From Apostichopus japonicus (taxonomy: Eukaryota; Echinodermata; Holothuroidea; Aspidochirotida; Stichopodidae), in assembly GCF_037975245.1 (NCBI RefSeq), contig NC_092569.1, forward strand, positions 12,900,001 through 12,952,500: a stretch of DNA of 52,500 bases, written 5' to 3'. Shown here piece by piece: positions 1 to 25,791 of this stretch. The translations under genes and the position numbers were made by a program. Numbering within the stretch: position 1 is the stretch's first letter; each line of letters opens with the position of its first letter. Below the pieces are notes generated by a model. It made no database searches and was not told the origin of the DNA. It saw only the letters and a program-made list of their open reading frames with translations.

Positions 1-3000
1 TAGGTAAAATACCCATTGCACTACCTCATTAATACATGTCATTTGACATATTGGCATATTCAAACATTGAATTGAAATTGATATATCTTGATTTCCAAGG
101 CTTATAACCAACATTTTGAACCAATTTTTTATCTACATTATATTGGTATACTGATATTTCTTTAATAAGAATGAACTTGAAAGTGTAAAGAAAAAAATGG
201 TGCTCATTGAATAATTGTCATTAAACTTGCCAGTCAATTTGTTTTTAATGATTTGCTTCAATCAATTTTAACAATAATGTATCTACAGTAAGGTAGGTAA
301 TTAACCAGTCTCTCTCTTCAGAGTCATAACAATGCTTACACTTCAACTCCATTCATTGCTCCAAATAACAAGCATCTGCGTTTCAGTGATATTTTATGAA
401 CATTCAACATTTTTTTTTATTACTTTTCGAATTCATAAAGAGTCTTTCTAGTAACAATAGCGCGTCTGTTTTACCTGTGAATAAATCAAATGTTATCAAG
501 TAAAGCAAATAAACTGCATTGAAAATGTATTTACTGAATAGAAAGGGAGACGCTATACGCCAAGTTTTATCTCCTGTATAAGTATATACGTTACATATTG
601 CTGGAAGATTGAGTAATTGTCTTATTCTAATCAAGATAACTAAATGTAAACCTAAGTGACAAAAGCTGATCTTCCGTCACTGATATTAATACCGTCGATG
701 ACGTAATCACAAGATCGTTGTACAAATCGTGCTCTGATGTTGATACTTATTCGATTCGTCTAAGCAGCTTTAAATTAAATACACATATATATATATATGT
801 ATATTTGTTGAGACAAAGTTACGTAGTCTATATTAAAGACATCACAGCATTTAACCCGGTCAATCAAAACCTAAAGGAGAACATCAATGACAAAGTAGAA
901 CGGTCAACTTAGAACACAATGAAGAAAAATAAATTGTTTCATTTATTTTTAATCTGGCACTTATCATCATTGATACGACGGAAGCCGGAAGTATCTTTGT
1001 CAGGATAATAAGAATTATGTATGCCATTTTCTTTCTATTTTATCATTAACAAAATAACGTGTTTAGACTTTTTAAGTCTCCCGTGGAGTTGTCAGGCTGT
1101 ATTGGTCGATGGGTTTGGGCATACGTAGAGTACATTCTGTTCTGTTCTAAGTTTGTTTCTGTTCGGTTAACTATGTAGAATTCCACTTTTCTATATCACA
1201 TCATTCTTAGACAAATGGCAGCAGTTTTGAAGTTTTGCTAATGGATTATATTGTCAACCTTGTGAAATCAGAGCAGCGTGAGAAAGGCAGCTTTCACCAA
1301 ATCTTGCAAATTTCGAGCAAGGATTCTTCGAGATTAATTCAATTTTATGGTGCTTTGAGCTGCTTGAATAATTAAATAATTTCCCATACCTACATTATAT
1401 CGCGGTCTAGATAACAGTTAGTTGATTGGAAACTATAAACTATCAATGGGCCTATCTATATTTTTTACTAACATATGTATGTCTATTTGGAGTTGTTGTG
1501 ATATTATTGTCACCAAGTGGTATATAGATATATGCTGTGTTTACATTTCCTAGGGCTATTGATTAATGACAATCCTATGTTACTTAATAGCCGAGTTTGA
1601 GTGTTTCATCACCCTTTGATCTATAAGATATATAATACAGAGTATACTGCAGTTTGCGTACAATATTTGGGTTTGTTAACGTGTAAAGTTGACCTCTTTT
1701 AATAGTAGACTGATCCGAAACTTTAGTGCAGACTCAATGCTAAGTCTGAGGTTAGGCTAACTGTTATCGCGTGATAAGTTAGGCAGACTATCCAAAAAAT
1801 CGATTCATCTGCTGTTAGAGATCAAATGGGGGTGTCGCAATGTACGGGAGAATGTATACACCAGTCATCCAAATATAATATCATCAAATGTCGTTGAAAA
1901 AACAACCGTTTGCTTTTTTTCAATTTAATTATAGACTTCAAATATTCCCTAACGCCATACCCATATCTTGGTTTAATTTGCGCAGTCGTTACACAGCACA
2001 TTATTTGTAATTGACTGACTGATTACGTTATAGTTCTTGTCAGAGCTGTAGTCTAGTTCTAGATATTTTTACCAGGAAACAACGTCACAAAACTGACAAG
2101 TGGATTAGTTATCTAAAGTTATACCACAAAACTGGCCATCATAGCGAGACAACGTTCCTCATATTGTAACATGTAGAGCATATATTGACTCGGGTTTCCA
2201 GTACGAGAACTGATACCAATGACTAAAGTTATGTTTTGACGTTTCGTTTCGTCTCGTCTATGTTGTTTAATTTGTTATTGGTTACAATTTTCGCATTATT
2301 AGCAACATTATTTCTATAAGGATAGCCTTTTTAAACATCCGCTTCTACAGTGTGGTCTGTTAAGGTAACATCATGACGAAGCCCCACTCGATTTGTAAAT
2401 TATGATACACGGACATATTATTATCTGGTTAGAGGGGTAAACGTTAAAATTTAAGTTGTTAACTAATTTATTTGTGTTGTTAATGTTATTCACTTTCTTG
2501 CGAAACAAGATATGTATGTCTATAGTCCAAACTGTAATGCAAAATAACCAGAAAGAGGGCTTAATTCAACACAATTCTATTTCCATTTAATTTAACGCAC
2601 TTTACAGCATTTAAAATTATGCAATCCTTTACTGTTTACTATAGTTAATTAAGACAGTGCAAGAATCCCAGGAACCAACTACTGCAGTCACTACTGAACC
2701 AACAGGCACGATTCTATGTACGTCCCGTAGCATAACACACGCAGTACTGATATCATGTGATAATAGAAGAAATCACTTTAATTATGCTTAATGTGCACTT
2801 TGATTTAAATTACTATCTTTTCAGGTGTTTCAACGTCGTACCGATAACTCTATTAGTTTTTATCACAACTGGACTTCGTATAAAGAAGTGTTTGGTGACA
2901 GCAAGAACTTATTTATTAGGAATTGAAAAGCTTCATTACTTGACGAACCAGAGAAACTACAAGCTTCGCTTTGACATCAATACTTCTAATAGATCGGCTG

Positions 3001-4000
3001 AATATGCTAAATATCCAGTTTCGAATAGAATCTGAAAGCAACAAATACAAAATGAATCAACTGGGCAGTCTCAGTGGGAATACAGGTTTGTTGCATTTTC
3101 GATATTTGCGGCTTGCCATCGATAATAGTAACAGTTAAAGTTACTAGTTTGCTCACAATAAACTTCTTGAAAAAAATGGTCGTCACGGTTTCTTCACACC
3201 TTGATGTAAAATATTACCTATAGACTGGATCAGAAACCCTGACAAAGAAGGTTCGGTGTAACAACCCCCCCCCCCCCCCATTTCGCAACTATGCTCTATA
3301 TAATAATGTTTGTATTAATCTTGTACAAACATATGAGAAATAAATGTAAAATTGAATTGAAATACAATGTGCTGTTTATTTGTCCCTCTCTTAAATCATA
3401 CACATTTTTAATTTTAAACCTTTTTAATTTCGCCAGTTCTGGTTTTATAATCTTGAAAGAACAAATAAGGTTTTGGTTCGAACGTGATTAAAGTCACTGA
3501 TCTCGAGATTTCTTTAAAAATCAATTGCAACTATCTCGTCCCATCAGGGCCCGTTACTTTAAAGAGACCGTATAGTGTGAGATATTTATACTATCACCCT
3601 ATCAATTGGATACCGTTGGCATCAAAGACACAACATGAAGATAGTCGGTCCAACTAGCAAATGAAACATAAAGTATGCTGAAAAATGAAGAAGCATCACC
3701 CTAAGAACAGGACATATTATGAAAGAGAATTACGATCATATATCTCCAATGAGCCAGTAAAAGAGAATTAAATATTCTGGGCTTGCAGTGAACACCTATA
3801 CTATAAGCGTAATAATGTTTCTTATATAACATCTGTGAAATAATTATACCAAGCAGAGCCATACATCGTGTTATAGACAAAGACAACCCGAGACATGGAT
3901 AATGTCCCAACAACATTGTGCAATATATCAAGATACTTAAACTATTATTTAATGGCCAAGTATTAACCACTAATGGTTCTTGCTGCTTTGCTTCACATGT
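1..4000. other. No gene recognised
   Basis: AT-rich DNA with only short ORFs that lack splice-site support or recognisable domains. It holds a short (TA)n run near 785-800 and a run of 14 C at about 3266-3279. I see no RNA gene, no transposon with duplicated ends and no conserved protein segment. Distal exons of a gene reaching in from outside cannot be excluded. Confidence 0.5.
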
Positions 4001-4020
4001 TTTCATTTCTATTTTAACAG

Positions 4021-4307
4021 AGGAAAACAATTCAGTACGCATGACCGAGACCATGACGCATGTGGTAGATTCAACTGCGCAGAGAACCACATGTGAAGCG
4101 GCTGGTGGCACTATGCTAATTTGGTGTGATTACTATAGTTATAGCTATTGCTGTTATTTTCAATACAACAGCTGCTTCAAGTCACTTTGTACTTATGAAT
4201 ACCTTAACGGTGTGTACAATCGGGGCAACGGGGAAATGATATGCTCTTATTATAGTAATTACTGCAACGTCCAATTCGTTGAGGTAAACATTCGACCATT
4301 GAGTTAA
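4021..4307 (+). CDS. Candidate Cys/Tyr-rich exon, unknown function
   Basis: An open frame follows a good acceptor (pyrimidine-rich, ending TTTTAACAG at 4020) and runs to a TAA at 4305-4307; a possible donor GTAAAC sits at 4284. The peptide is rich in Cys and Tyr (segments such as TCEAAGG, IWCDYYSYSYCC, MICSYYSNYC). Nothing matches a family I know. No partner exon with a start codon was found, and the frame extends upstream through the acceptor, so a chance ORF is possible. Low confidence. Confidence 0.2.
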
Positions 4308-4721
4308 TGAACAAGATGACTGTGAAACTGAGTGATTGACTAAATATTTTTTGGGGTAATAATTCAGAAGTTAAATGAGTCTGACCAAACGGAGCGTGGT
4401 TGGAATATACTTTAACAACTTAGGAAACATTAACGTGAAAATTGCAACATTCACAAAAGAATTTCTTGTGTGAGTAATATTGCAACTTGAAAAATCGAAG
4501 CAAAGATGTTGGTATTTCAAGCATTTCAATTAATCAGTTCCTCTTAAGTTTGTCTCTTTTAATGAAAACAAAATAGGATGTCTGAAACGATCATGAAACA
4601 GAAGAAATATCCATAAATTCCTGTTTCGCTCGATTAAAAGTAAAGTAATAAGTTAAATACCTGACAGCTATTTAACAATTATTATTTACAAAAATATCTT
4701 CTTAGCTGACTTCGCTTTTGG

Positions 4722-4813
4722 TCATTCCACATATTCAAACTGTTTAGCTTTGTCTTTATAGGACAAGCAGTGTTTTTCTATTCTTGTCAGCCTCTTAGCA
4801 AAGTCACGTGACT
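4722..4813 (-). CDS. Exon 3 of secreted peptide (duplicate of exon 2)
   Basis: Acceptor CAG at 4816-4814; 29 codons and TGA at 4724-4722. It aligns with exon 2, but where exon 2 has its donor (G|GTAAAT) this copy has GCTAAAC, so the donor is lost and the frame runs on to a stop. Two of the three Cys of exon 2 are absent. Either it is the true terminal exon or it is a decaying copy. Confidence 0.4.
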
Positions 4814-5590
4814 CTGTAGAGAAACAGTAAAAGCTGACAGACAGTGAGGGTGTGAAGAAGGTGGTGCTCTTTCTAATGACACCACCTTGAGGAAACAACA
4901 AAACTAAGTAGCTGAAACTTTTTCACTGCATTTGCAATCTTCTAATATTAGGGTGGCTGGAGAATTAAGAGTATCAGGAATATGCTTGCATATTGTTTAC
5001 CGATCATATCAAATATATTTAATATACTGAGATAAAAATATCTCTTATAAGTTAGAAATGATTATAACACCTTTCTAGCTGTTTCTTTTGTTTTAGTCAT
5101 TGTAAACTGCAAGAAATTTACCTTCCTCTTGATACGACAAGCAGTGTTTTCCTTTACATGGAAACTTTGCAGCAAAATCACATAATTCTGCATACACGAA
5201 AAAAATAAAATAAAAAATAAATAGTTTATGGTATCTTAACACTAAAAAGGTAGAGTAAAAAGAGATAATTTAGTGAACGGGGTCTTTTTCACCAAAATGA
5301 AAGTACAAATGTTATATCTAGAGGAAGGTTAGAGGTGCAGAAAACATTTACTGTTTTCTTTTGTATTTGAACATGGTTTTAATGAAAAGCTGGAATAGAG
5401 TTTACAAGATCACTTGAGTTGAATATTTTACTACAATGGTACTGCGTACTGACGACCGATAACGTGTGGAGAGTATGCAACTTATATAGGACTAGCATTC
5501 TTTACCGGTTTCGAACCTCTGGATATCCAACCAGTGGCCATATATCCAATGTAGTTGGTTAGAGTGGCCGCATATAAAGTGGGAGGAATG

Positions 5591-5668
<78 letters not shown>

Positions 5669-5846
5669 AACGGGTGTCAACATATACCCCAATCCAGTGC
5701 TATATATATATATATATTTATTTGAATGAACTAACGTATAAGTTCTTAATATAAAACTCAAGAAAGGTTCACTTACTTCCTGATTGGCCAACATCACAGA
5801 GGATCATCATGATCAGCAAAAGTCTAAAATATTTCGTTTCATTCAT
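4722..5846 (-). CDS. Small secreted peptide gene, three exons (model)
   Basis: Read on the minus strand, three exons join with consistent phase 1: 5846-5777, 5187-5122 and 4813-4722. The product is 75 residues. Exon 1 gives a signal peptide (hydrophobic core LLLIMMILC, then small residues ending QSG) and ends at a perfect GTAAGT donor. Exon 2 begins after ATGCAG and encodes [19 protein letters not shown], ending at GTAAAT. Exon 3 begins after CTACAG, encodes [19 protein letters not shown] and reads to a TGA. Exons 2 and 3 are clearly homologous (DFA..., KHCLSY). I do not recognise the family; the short Cys-containing repeat has only a faint resemblance to part of an LDL-receptor class A module. 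The real gene could have further exons, or exon 3 could be a decayed copy. No function is proposed. Confidence 0.45.
5122..5187 (-). CDS. Exon 2 of secreted peptide
   Basis: 66 nt, phase 1 at both ends, acceptor CAG at 5190-5188 and donor GTAAAT at 5121-5116. It encodes a segment with three Cys: [19 protein letters not shown]. It is paralogous to the exon starting at 4813. Confidence 0.45.
5593..5717. repeat. (TA)n microsatellite
   Basis: About 72 bp of uninterrupted TA (5593-5664), then a short TA run at 5700-5717. It lies in intron 1 of the small secreted peptide model. ORFs made of alternating Tyr-Ile here are artefacts. Confidence 0.95.
5777..5846 (-). CDS. Exon 1 of secreted peptide: signal peptide
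   Basis: ATG at 5846, 23 codons plus one base, then donor GTAAGT (5776-5771). The encoded segment has a charged start, the hydrophobic core LLLIMMILC and a polar GQSG end, typical of a secretory signal peptide. It is separated from exon 2 by an intron containing the first (TA)n tract. Confidence 0.5.
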
Positions 5847-6166
5847 TGTTCCTATGGCTATAGTTCCTCGGAGCCCTAGTATGTTCTTCCAGGTAGGCAG
5901 CGAATCTAACGTTCAGTGACGTTGACAGTCCCGTATATGAGAAATTATTATTTTTTCAAGAAGGAAGGTTTAATATATTCACCAGATTCATTTACGTGAT
6001 ACATTTATCACTTTCCATCTGTCGTCCTGGAGATTTCTGATTGACAACAAAACGAGAAGAGACAATGGGGACTGAAGTGTGTTTGTACGTAAGCTGATAT
6101 TAAAAAGATATCTTTGTCAAATTGCAATAAAAAGTCAAAACGACTGGTGATGAATAAAAGAGAAGT

Positions 6167-6770
<604 letters not shown>

Positions 6771-7728
6771 GAATCGTTTTATTGCCATGCAGGGTTACAG
6801 GGACGACGGGCTTGTTACTATGCAAAGTCATTCAGGAAGCAGAGCTAATACTTGTACAAGGAAATAACTTTCGGGCTGGACATTACTGTCTAAACAAATA
6901 TACGATCAGCCAGCTTCATTGACGTCAAGCTGAACCTAGACACTGGTTAGCACCAATCATACAGACAACCCAATGATGAACCAGTGTACATAAATATGCA
7001 GTCGAACCGTCCCCCAACCATAATCAAACATATCCCTCCTGAAAGAGAGAAAAGAATTTCTATGTATTTTTTTTCAAAACGAGACGTCTCTAGCAAGGCG
7101 GCACCCGCATATGATACAGCGTTTGAGAGTAATGGACACTAAGGAACTATAACAATTACTGTCAAAGCTGTTTAATCAGAGACGACATAAGATGGTCATA
7201 TGATGTTGACACATGCCTGTATTTTTTGCGTCTCATAATTACACGTCACTCGCTTATTATGTCCCTTGAACCCCCCTCCCCCCCTCACCGAGGGTGCATG
7301 TCTATAACATTGTATACCTACTGATACAAAAGCAAAATCAAGAGGACACAACATTTCTCATCATGTATTTTATTTGATCATCGTGTACTAAGTATTTTTG
7401 GCATTGTTACACTTTTGGCACTTCTGGCGTTCCGTAAATCCGATCAGTCCGCGCGTGTTCATAATTGCTAAGGAAATACGGAAGATTACATTTCAACAGT
7501 GATTGTAGAGCTGACCTAACATATAACGCCCAGTTTTGTCTAATGAATGAAAACGGCATAACGTTTCTGCATGCAGGACAAAACAGAATAAAATGCTTGC
7601 CGGACACTTTAGGTAAAAGTTTAACTACTGCTGAAGTTACGTAGTAGAACTAGTACTACTAGGCTTACAAGTACAAGGCCTGTACATTACTCATTAGGCT
7701 AGCCCTGCCCGAATATCCCACCTAAACA
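6771..7728. other. No gene recognised
   Basis: Unique-looking DNA with no supported coding exon. The last 100 bases contain several AGGCTA/AGGCCT words and form the flank into which the LINE at 7739 inserted. Confidence 0.5.
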
Positions 7729-7738
7729 ACTTTCGCCT

Positions 7739-9323
7739 GTATGTATGTATGTATGTTCTTCAGCCGTTGTCGATCCACTGCTGGATGAAGGCCTCAGCAT
7801 GATATCTCCAACTCTCTCTCTCCCTTGCATGTGTGTACCAATTGGTTTCATTCCAGAATTTCTGTATTTCATCTCTCCATCTCTTTCTTTGCCTGCCTCT
7901 GTTCCTTTTCCCGTCAAGCGGTGTCCATACAGTGGTTAGCGTGCTCCATCTTCCATCTCCCCTTCTAGTGACATGGCCGGCCCATGTCCATTTACGATGT
8001 TTGATTACTTCCATTATATCCTGTACCTTTGTCTGTTCCCTTATCCACTTATTGGTTTTGTGATCTTTGCATGTTATGTTAAGCATACTCCTCTCCATGT
8101 TATGTTGTGCGGCTGCTAACTTTCTTTCCATTTTAATTGTTAGTGTCCATGTTTCTGATGCATATGTCATTGATGGGAGGATGCATTGGTCATACACTTT
8201 CCTTTTTAAGCATAACGGTAGATTGCCCTTCATGATGTGGCTGTATCTGCCAAATGCTTGCCACCCTGCTTTGATCCTCCTCCTTATTTCATTATCTTGA
8301 TTCCTTTCGGTGAGAGTGAACCTTTGTCCCAGGTAAATGTATTCAGATACATGTTCCAATTCTGTTCCATTAATGATGATTGGTTTGTGTTTAACTGATT
8401 GGTCTGCCATTACTTTGGTCTTCTTCATATTCATTTTCAGTCCTCTTTTCCTGCTTGCTATGTCCAAGTCCTGTAGCATGCTCTCCATTTCGTTGAAGCT
8501 GTTAGCTATTATGACTATATCATCAGCAAAACGGAGGTGGTTGAGCTTCTCCCCATTCACATTGATACCTTTATCTTCCCAATTGATGTCTTTGAAGATG
8601 TGTTCTAAGCATGCTGTAAAGAGCTTTGGAGATATGGTATCTCCCTGCCTCACTCCTTTCCTAATTGGTATTTTGTTGCTTTCTTTATGTAACTTAACAG
8701 TAGTTGTGCTGCCAGTATAGATATCTTTGATTACTTTGATATAGCTAGGGTTGATGTCTTGCTCTTTCAGTGCCTCGAGCACTGCCCAGGTTTCAACGGA
8801 ATCGAAAGCTTTCTCATAGTCCACGAAAGCGACACATACAGGTATATTGAACTCCTGACATTTTTCCTTCAGTTGGTTGAGGGTGTGAATGTGATCTATT
8901 CTTGAGAAATTTCTTCTGAATCCCGCTTGCTCCCTTGGTTGGTTGTCGTCTAGGAGTCTTTCCAGTCTGTTTGTCAGAATCTTTGTGAAAAGCTTGTATA
9001 TATTGGATAGAAGGCTAATGGGCCGGTAGTTCTTCAAGTCCCTTTTGTCTCCTTTTTTGTGCAATATTATCATGTTGGCATCTTTCCACTTTTGAGGCAA
9101 CTTCCCTTGGTGAAGACAAGCTGTGAAGAGCTTTGCCAGTTCCTTATTAACTGCATCCCCTGCTTCTTTTAGTGTGTCCATCATTATGTTGTCCTGTCCA
9201 GGGGCCTTGCCCCGTTTCATTTGGCTTAAAGCATAGTCTACTTCCCAGCATTCAACTTTGGGTACTTTCTCCTGAGAATCATCTATGTCTCCGGTTTGTT
9301 GATTGCTTTGGTATAGTTCTTCC
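7739..9323 (-). mobile_element. 5'-truncated RTE-like LINE with open RT frame
   Basis: The insertion is bounded by a 10-bp direct repeat, ACTTTCGCCT, at 7729-7738 and 9324-9333. Its 3' end, on the minus strand, is a (TACA)n-type tail (TGTATGTATG on plus at 7739-7755), as is usual for RTE elements. The 5' end stops just inside the region before the RT domain, so the endonuclease is missing: a classic 5'-truncated target-primed insertion. The frame is undamaged, which suggests a fairly young copy. Confidence 0.85.
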
Positions 9324-9325
9324 AC
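7760..9325 (-). CDS. Non-LTR retrotransposon reverse transcriptase (partial)
   Basis: 521 codons without a stop. Visible RT motifs in order: LKNYRPISLLSNIYKLF (about residues 97-113), FVDYEKAFDSV (167-177), GVRQGDTISPKLF (224-236) and the catalytic LRFADDIVI box (264-272). A C-terminal WAGHVTRRGDGRW segment followed by GRQRKRWRDEI is typical of RTE-class and related LINE proteins. The enzyme reverse-transcribes LINE RNA at a nicked target. The endonuclease domain is absent because of 5' truncation, and the first codon of the open frame (GTG, at the target-duplication junction) is not a true start. Insertion is intergenic, upstream of TGS1. Confidence 0.9.
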   Translation of the reverse strand: MEELYQSNQQTGDIDDSQEKVPKVECWEVDYALSQMKRGKAPGQDNIMMDTLKEAGDAVNKELAKLFTACLHQGKLPQKWKDANMIILHKKGDKRDLKNYRPISLLSNIYKLFTKILTNRLERLLDDNQPREQAGFRRNFSRIDHIHTLNQLKEKCQEFNIPVCVAFVDYEKAFDSVETWAVLEALKEQDINPSYIKVIKDIYTGSTTTVKLHKESNKIPIRKGVRQGDTISPKLFTACLEHIFKDINWEDKGINVNGEKLNHLRFADDIVIIANSFNEMESMLQDLDIASRKRGLKMNMKKTKVMADQSVKHKPIIINGTELEHVSEYIYLGQRFTLTERNQDNEIRRRIKAGWQAFGRYSHIMKGNLPLCLKRKVYDQCILPSMTYASETWTLTIKMERKLAAAQHNMERSMLNITCKDHKTNKWIREQTKVQDIMEVIKHRKWTWAGHVTRRGDGRWSTLTTVWTPLDGKRNRGRQRKRWRDEIQKFWNETNWYTHARERESWRYHAEAFIQQWIDNG

Positions 9326-9333
9326 TTTCGCCT

Positions 9334-11430
9334 ACCCTACTATAAATACTATAGCCTAGAGTTTCTTTATAGAGAGTATAAAGGAACTATTAGTACTGTA
9401 GCCTTACGCCTGCCTACACAGGTATGGCCTAGAGTAGACATAATCTTCCATATACTGTTTTACCTTAAGTACACATGCTCTCTCAAAATAGTCTAGGCCT
9501 ATGTCACACTTATCTTATTTTTAATTTTTCAATATTGGAATAGCCTACATTTTTAATTACTCTTTATGGGGCAGCCTAGGCTTTATAGGTCTCCTCGTGT
9601 AATGGGAAAGCAGTACAGTAGGATGCTCAAGTGCGGAGAAATAGGACCGCAAAGTCAAGTGGCCTGTAAAATTGCAAACAATTTTCAGACTACTTAAAAA
9701 ACGATGCAACTCAAATTTTCACAGTATATGCAATATTTCATGGTACTCTCATCATGCTAGGAGGGTGTTAATTTTTTTTGGGGGGGGGAGGGGGGTTACC
9801 GTTTATTCACTGCACACTTCCCGCTGACACAAAAAGGTATTTTCCGCTCACCAAATTTGTCAGTGGAAAATACCGTTTTTGTCAGTGGAAAATAACAGGG
9901 TTTTTTTTGAAGGAGCAGAATGGCTTACTGAACTGATTAGGCACATTGAAATGATTTCTAGAAAGAGGATGTCCAGAGAAGAATTTGTCTGAAGCAGGTT
10001 AGAATTTAGCTCCGAGAATAGATTATTATTAGGATAGCTTAGGTTCGGAAGAGGAATGATGATTTAGTATGTAAGTAGCGGTGACATTTAATTTTAGTTA
10101 AACAGCGCCACCTTATTTGGTTTTAGTTTTCGATATGGCATGAAGGTAATCGAGGTGAGCTGCCGTAACAGTTTGGTCCCGCTAAGATTCATCCTTTTAC
10201 GGAATAATATCATTTTTAACATTTTTAATACCTTATACTTAATCCTTAATTACCCAGGCCTCCCTTTGCCTTTTTAGGCTGACAGCCACCGCCTTGTACT
10301 TCTTTGTGTAATCCCTCATTACATACACCCATGCCTCGGACTGTAAATTATAAGCAGCTTAACTTCCCTGACATGAACTCAATCTAACCATCCTTGTCGA
10401 CTTTCTTTGATACTTTCTCATGTTATTTTCATCATCCTGAATTTGGTGTCCTAAAATTGAAGAAAAACATAGTGTACATGTATGTAAGTGGAAAAAAAAT
10501 TGTATTCCGAACAAGAAATTTTACAGTGGAAAGTACCATGTGCAGAGAATAACTGAAATCAAGTTTGGGAGATAATTGTTCAATGTCAGCCATCTGTGAT
10601 TTTACACAGAATAACCCATCATAATTGTTTCATAATAAATTGAATATGTATAGTGGTATTATCAATAAAATTTTCTAAAATTACCAACAGAGAAATTTCC
10701 CTTTTATAAAGTCAGTTTGAACAGCAAAGCTGATTGTTCTTTGAGATTCATTTGATGGCATAGACTATATATTGTTTTTACTTCCATGTTGAAAGTCAAA
10801 CAAGTCATCCGTAGTGCAGTACATGTCATACATTATCCTGTGTTTCTTGCTAGATATTGGGAGGATTTTCATCATTTTGATCAAATATTTAAAAAAACTG
10901 CCCAACCACTGTATCATTGCAAGTTCAGTTTAAGAGGTAAAACCGCTAGAAAGGTCAACACAAACTAAGTGGTGGCTGTGGGCAAAGCATTTGAGGCCCC
11001 ATTTACGTTTCACAAGTGTCACATGTGTACACAGTAAATAAAATGTTACCACACTGATTTGGTACAGTATGCCGTCATTCAATTTCACATCTCCACTCTT
11101 ATCACAGTGAGTCACACAAGGCCTGTATAAATAGACATGGTTTAAATTAGAAAAAACAAACAGAGTGTAAGGAAGAAGTATGTATTTTCAAGATCATGTC
11201 AACCTTCGGCCAGGATAATTTGACGACAGTTTCACAAGATATACAGTATATACTGTAGTCTATGGGGAATATCATTTATGGCTCAAATTTTGTGATAGCA
11301 GAACTTGCAGTGACCTCTAACTGAACTATCCCAAGTGCTATAAAACACTAGTTGTTCCCGTAAATAAAAGCTGCTACAAACTATTACAAAACTACTCTAC
11401 ATGTTTTGATTTATTTTTGTCTCTTGTTAG
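9334..11430. other. Upstream region of TGS1, no exon assigned
   Basis: No exon assigned. It contains words such as TAGCCTA and GCCTAGG at 9340-9600, a T/G homopolymer block at 9771-9798, and two near copies of TTGTCAGTGGAAAATA at about 9858-9895. The missing TGS1 first exon (start codon plus a few codons, ending in phase 2) should lie here or further upstream, but I could not fix it. A 60-codon ORF at 10786 ends near GTAAAA but has no similarity to the TGS1 N-terminus. Confidence 0.4.

Positions 11431-25791
<14,361 letters not shown>

Noticed and set aside
8067-8720. Plus-strand ORFs opposite the LINE
   Set aside because: Antisense shadows of the reverse-transcriptase frame.
10786-10968. TGS1 first exon candidate
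   Set aside because: No resemblance to the conserved TGS1 N-terminus and no in-phase link to 11431.
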